DNA of 64,000 bases, from contig NZ_CP118157.1 of NCBI RefSeq assembly GCF_032878875.1, forward strand, positions 3,534,001-3,598,000, in the 5' to 3' direction. The DNA comes from Microbacterium sp. AB. GTDB lineage: Bacteria; Actinomycetota; Actinomycetes; Actinomycetales; Microbacteriaceae. The position numbers and the translations under genes were made by a program. This document shows positions 61,836 to 64,000 of this stretch, one piece after another. Under the pieces are notes generated by a model. It was not told where the DNA came from. It worked only from the letters and a program-made list of their open reading frames with translations, and searched no databases. Each line of letters opens with the position of its first letter. Positions within the stretch are counted from its first letter, which is position 1.

Positions 61836-61908
61836 CAGCGAGAATCCATGTGCGCGACGAGAATACGGCCGCCACCGGGATTCTCACGGCACGGATGGAT
61901 TCTCGCTG
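61836..61908. repeat. Nested inverted repeat with four symmetric GAGAAT sites
   Basis: Outer arms CAGCGAGAATCCAT (61836-61849) and its exact complement (61895-61908) are 14 bp. GAGAAT occurs at 61840-61845 and 61859-61864, and ATTCTC at 61880-61885 and 61899-61904, with equal 19-bp steps on each side of one centre. It lies in the divergent gap between cca and the alcohol dehydrogenase gene and so is not a terminator. No coding signal overlaps it. Confidence 0.85.
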
Positions 61909-61969
61909 CTCAGCGCAGACCGGATGCGCGGGCACCGGTCTCCGAGGTCGCCGCCGTAGGCTCGACGGC

Positions 61970-63025
61970 ATGCGCGCGACGATCATCCACGGCGAGAAGG
62001 ACATCCGGCTCGAAGAGGTCCCCGACCCCCGGCTCGTGTCGGGGCAGGACGCCATCGTGCGCGTCGTCGCGTCGTGCGTGTGCGGCTCCGACCTGTGGCA
62101 CTACCGCGGCATCGCGTCCTCCGCGAAGGTCCCGCGTCCCATCGGGCACGAGTTCGTGGGCATCGTCGAGGAGGTCGCGGACGGCGTCGCGCGCGTGAAG
62201 GTCGGCGACTTCGTCATCGCGCCCTTCTACGACTGCGACATGACGTGCGCGAACTGCCGCAACGGCTTCAGCACGTCGTGCCTCGAGAAGGGCGACTGGG
62301 GCGGCGAGGACCACTGGGGCCATCCCGTCGACGGCGGCCAGGGCGAGTACGTGCGCGTGCCGCACGCCGACGGCACCCTCACCGTCGTGCCGGGCGGAGC
62401 GCCGTCCGACGATCTCGTCCCCGGCCTGCTGACGCTGTCGGACGTCTTCCTCACGGGCCACCACGCCGCGGTGTCGGCGGGCGTGACGGCGGGCTCGACG
62501 GTCGTCGTGGTGGGCGACGGCGCCGTGGGCCTGTCGGGCGTCCTGGCCTCGACGCGCCTCGGAGCCGGACGGATCGTCGCGATGTCGCGCCACGCGCCGC
62601 GCCAGGCCCTCGCCCGCGAGTTCGGCGCGACGGACGTCGTCGCCGAGCGCGGCGTGGAGGGCGTCGCCGCCGTGAAGGACCTCTTCGACGGGATCGGCCC
62701 CGACGCCGTGCTGGAGTGCGTCGGGACGAAGGAGTCGATGGATCAGGCCCTCCGCTCCGCGCGCCCCGGCGGACAGGTCGGCTTCGTCGGCGTCCCCCAC
62801 GGAGAGCCCGAGCTGCCCGTGCGGCGGATGTTCTCGACCAACGTCGGCGTGCGCGGCGGCGTCGCTCCCGTGCGCAACTACGCGGAGGCCCTCCTGCCCG
62901 AGGTGCTCGACCGCACGATCGACCCGGGCCGCGTCTTCGACCTCGAGCTGCCGCTCGCCGACGTCGCCGAGGCCTATGCCGCGATGGACGAGCGCCGCGC
63001 GATCAAGACGCTCCTGCGGCCATGA
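61970..63025 (+). CDS. Zinc-dependent alcohol dehydrogenase (MDR family)
   Basis: The 351-aa protein has the catalytic-zinc ligands in SCVCGSDLW and GHEFVGIVEE and a structural-zinc lobe with Cys in DCDMTCANCRNGFSTSC. The Rossmann motif VVGDGAVG comes next. It resembles threonine/alcohol dehydrogenases that use NAD(P). TAGGCT (61957-61962) ends 7 nt before the ATG, so it is probably leaderless. The following SH3-like gene overlaps its stop. Confidence 0.95.
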   Translation: MRATIIHGEKDIRLEEVPDPRLVSGQDAIVRVVASCVCGSDLWHYRGIASSAKVPRPIGHEFVGIVEEVADGVARVKVGDFVIAPFYDCDMTCANCRNGFSTSCLEKGDWGGEDHWGHPVDGGQGEYVRVPHADGTLTVVPGGAPSDDLVPGLLTLSDVFLTGHHAAVSAGVTAGSTVVVVGDGAVGLSGVLASTRLGAGRIVAMSRHAPRQALAREFGATDVVAERGVEGVAAVKDLFDGIGPDAVLECVGTKESMDQALRSARPGGQVGFVGVPHGEPELPVRRMFSTNVGVRGGVAPVRNYAEALLPEVLDRTIDPGRVFDLELPLADVAEAYAAMDERRAIKTLLRP

Positions 63026-63375
63026 GCGTGCCCGGCGCGTCGGCGCGTCTGACGGCCGATCACGAGATCCCCGCACGCGCGCCCCTGCGCGTCCGCGCCG
63101 GCAAGACCGTGCGGGTCGGCGACCGAGACGCGGAGTGGCCGGCGTTCGTCCTCGTGCGTGCGGAAGGCGGCGAGGGATGGGTCCCGTCGCGGCACCTCGA
63201 CGGCGCACGGCCCGAGGCGCGCGTGGTCGAGGCCTACGACACGACCGAGCTGCCGGCGCGCTCGGGCGTCGTCGTCGAGATCGTCGCCGACGACGACGCG
63301 AGCGGATGGGCGTGGTGCCGCGACGCCGCGGGCCGAGAGGGATGGGTCCCGCACCGGGTGCTGCACGTGCTCTGA
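63022..63375 (+). CDS. Tandem SH3-like domain protein
   Basis: The 117-aa protein has two SH3-like barrels: the first with WPAFVLVRAEGGEGWVPSRHL, the second ending AWCRDAAGREGWVPHRVL (the EGWVP repeat marks each). It has no signal peptide, so it is probably an intracellular adaptor. It is translationally coupled to the alcohol dehydrogenase (ATGA at 63022); a functional link is inferred from coupling only. Confidence 0.82.
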   Translation: MSVPGASARLTADHEIPARAPLRVRAGKTVRVGDRDAEWPAFVLVRAEGGEGWVPSRHLDGARPEARVVEAYDTTELPARSGVVVEIVADDDASGWAWCRDAAGREGWVPHRVLHVL

Positions 63376-63458
63376 CCGGCACGGCGGCGCCTCGCTCCCC
63401 CGCGGCGAGCGGATCGGCCGGAGTCTCGCGGACGGCGTGGGCGCGGGACGGGCGCCGC

Positions 63459-64000
63459 TCAGACGAACGCGAGGAACCCGTCGACGAGGAGCTCGCGGAC
63501 GGCGGGGAGCAGCCCGGAGCGGAGCGTGCGCTCGTCGACCTCCATGAGCTGCGCGATCGCTCCGACGATCTGCCCGATCGAGAGCTCGCCGTCGCAGGCC
63601 CCGACGAGCGCCGCGAGCGCGGGGTCGGCCGGCGCCGAGCGCCCGAAGCCCCCGCCCTGCCGCAGCTCGATGACGCTCGGGTCGGCGGCCCCGGGAAGGT
63701 GGTGCCGCGCCTCCGTGACGTCGGGCGCGGCCTTCAGGTGCGCCGCGAGCAGGCCCGCCTCGTCGAGCCCGGCCACGCGATCGTGCGCGGCCAGCGCGGC
63801 GGCCAGGTGCGCGCCGAGGCCGCCCTCCGACGGGATGGGCTGGGACACGCTCTCGTAGCGCGCGAGCGTCGGGGCGCCTTCCGCACGGCGGAGCAGCACG
63901 TACCCGAAGCCGATCGCCGTGACGCCGCGGTCGGCGAAGTCGTCCAGCCAGGCGTCCAGCAGCGCATCGTGCGCGGCGCTGCCCGGTGACGTGCCGCCGT
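63459..64000 (-). CDS. C-terminal part of a class I SAM-dependent methyltransferase (DUF7059-type), cut by the window edge
   Basis: The frame is open to the right edge, beginning ...AWLDDFADRGVTAIGFGYVL. It contains DVTEARHHLPGAADPSVIEL and RQGGGFGRSAPAD, a C-terminal domain seen behind the methyltransferase core of actinobacterial proteins carrying DUF7059. The methyltransferase motifs would lie outside the window. The target is unknown. It converges on the SH3-like gene with an 83-nt gap. Confidence 0.75.
   Translation of the reverse strand, partial: GGTSPGSAAHDALLDAWLDDFADRGVTAIGFGYVLLRRAEGAPTLARYESVSQPIPSEGGLGAHLAAALAAHDRVAGLDEAGLLAAHLKAAPDVTEARHHLPGAADPSVIELRQGGGFGRSAPADPALAALVGACDGELSIGQIVGAIAQLMEVDERTLRSGLLPAVRELLVDGFLAFV

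Overview
The window is very GC-rich with near-saturated GC at third codon positions. Its genes are packed with ATGA/GTGA stop-start overlaps, NarL-type two-component pairs, lipoprotein-type ABC binding proteins and many leaderless promoters. This fits a free-living actinobacterium, most likely family Microbacteriaceae (Microbacterium or a close relative). That placement is inferred from gene content and protein style; no rRNA is present. I saw no tRNA, CRISPR array, insertion sequence, phage or plasmid gene, so this reads as ordinary chromosome with a few accessory blocks.

Layout. 1-4.0 kb: a 3-hydroxyisobutyrate-dehydrogenase-like enzyme, an aldehyde dehydrogenase and a DUF3100 membrane protein. 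4.1-12.2 kb: a class-A-beta-lactamase-fold protein lacking its catalytic residues, an M13 metallopeptidase, an EamA exporter divergent from a LysR regulator with a LysR-type box between them, a MATE exporter, a SpoU/TrmH methyltransferase, a hendecad coiled-coil membrane protein and a DtxR/MntR regulator. 12.2-18.2 kb: a 50-aa ribbon-helix-helix protein with a VOC protein, then an ABC-2 exporter followed by a histidine kinase/response regulator pair, and a convergent SDR. 18.3-21.1 kb: an MFS exporter coupled to a stand-alone condensation-like (PapA-like) acyltransferase with a structured leader. 21.2-22.8 kb: a HAD-IIA phosphatase, a 35-aa membrane protein and a decayed gene.

22.9-30.0 kb: a five-gene operon (amidohydrolase, oligopeptide-type binding protein, two permeases, double ATPase) preceded by an XRE-cupin regulator and an operator-like TTTAC-N5-GTAAA site. 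30.2-34.5 kb: a membrane protein, a ROK kinase-like protein, pyrE, exonuclease III, a P-loop kinase-like protein and a VOC protein. 34.7-38.8 kb: a second HisKA_3 kinase/NarL pair followed by an ABC-2 (NatAB-like) exporter. 39.0-43.2 kb: a nitroreductase, then a thiamin-precursor (HMP-type) ABC importer under a TPP riboswitch, divergent from a YkoF-family protein. 43.2-48.7 kb: RraA, ClpB without its N domain behind an HspR-type HAIR operator, a third kinase/regulator pair and a small-multidrug-export family protein.

48.8-57.7 kb: a second oligopeptide ABC operon whose last, translationally coupled gene is a signal-less metzincin-type metalloprotease, suggesting import coupled to intracellular cleavage. 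It is followed by a GlxA-type AraC regulator divergent from a 55-aa membrane protein. 57.7-64 kb: two GT4 glycosyltransferases, the CCA-adding enzyme, a zinc alcohol dehydrogenase coupled to an SH3-like protein, and the C-terminal part of a methyltransferase running off the end.

Three patterns stand out beyond single genes. About twenty genes have a TANNNT hexamer ending 6-7 nt before the start codon, the signature of leaderless mRNAs. Several long, nearly perfect inverted repeats of unrelated sequence sit in intergenic regions, including divergent ones where they cannot be terminators. Lastly there are two peptide-import operons, each tied to a hydrolase.
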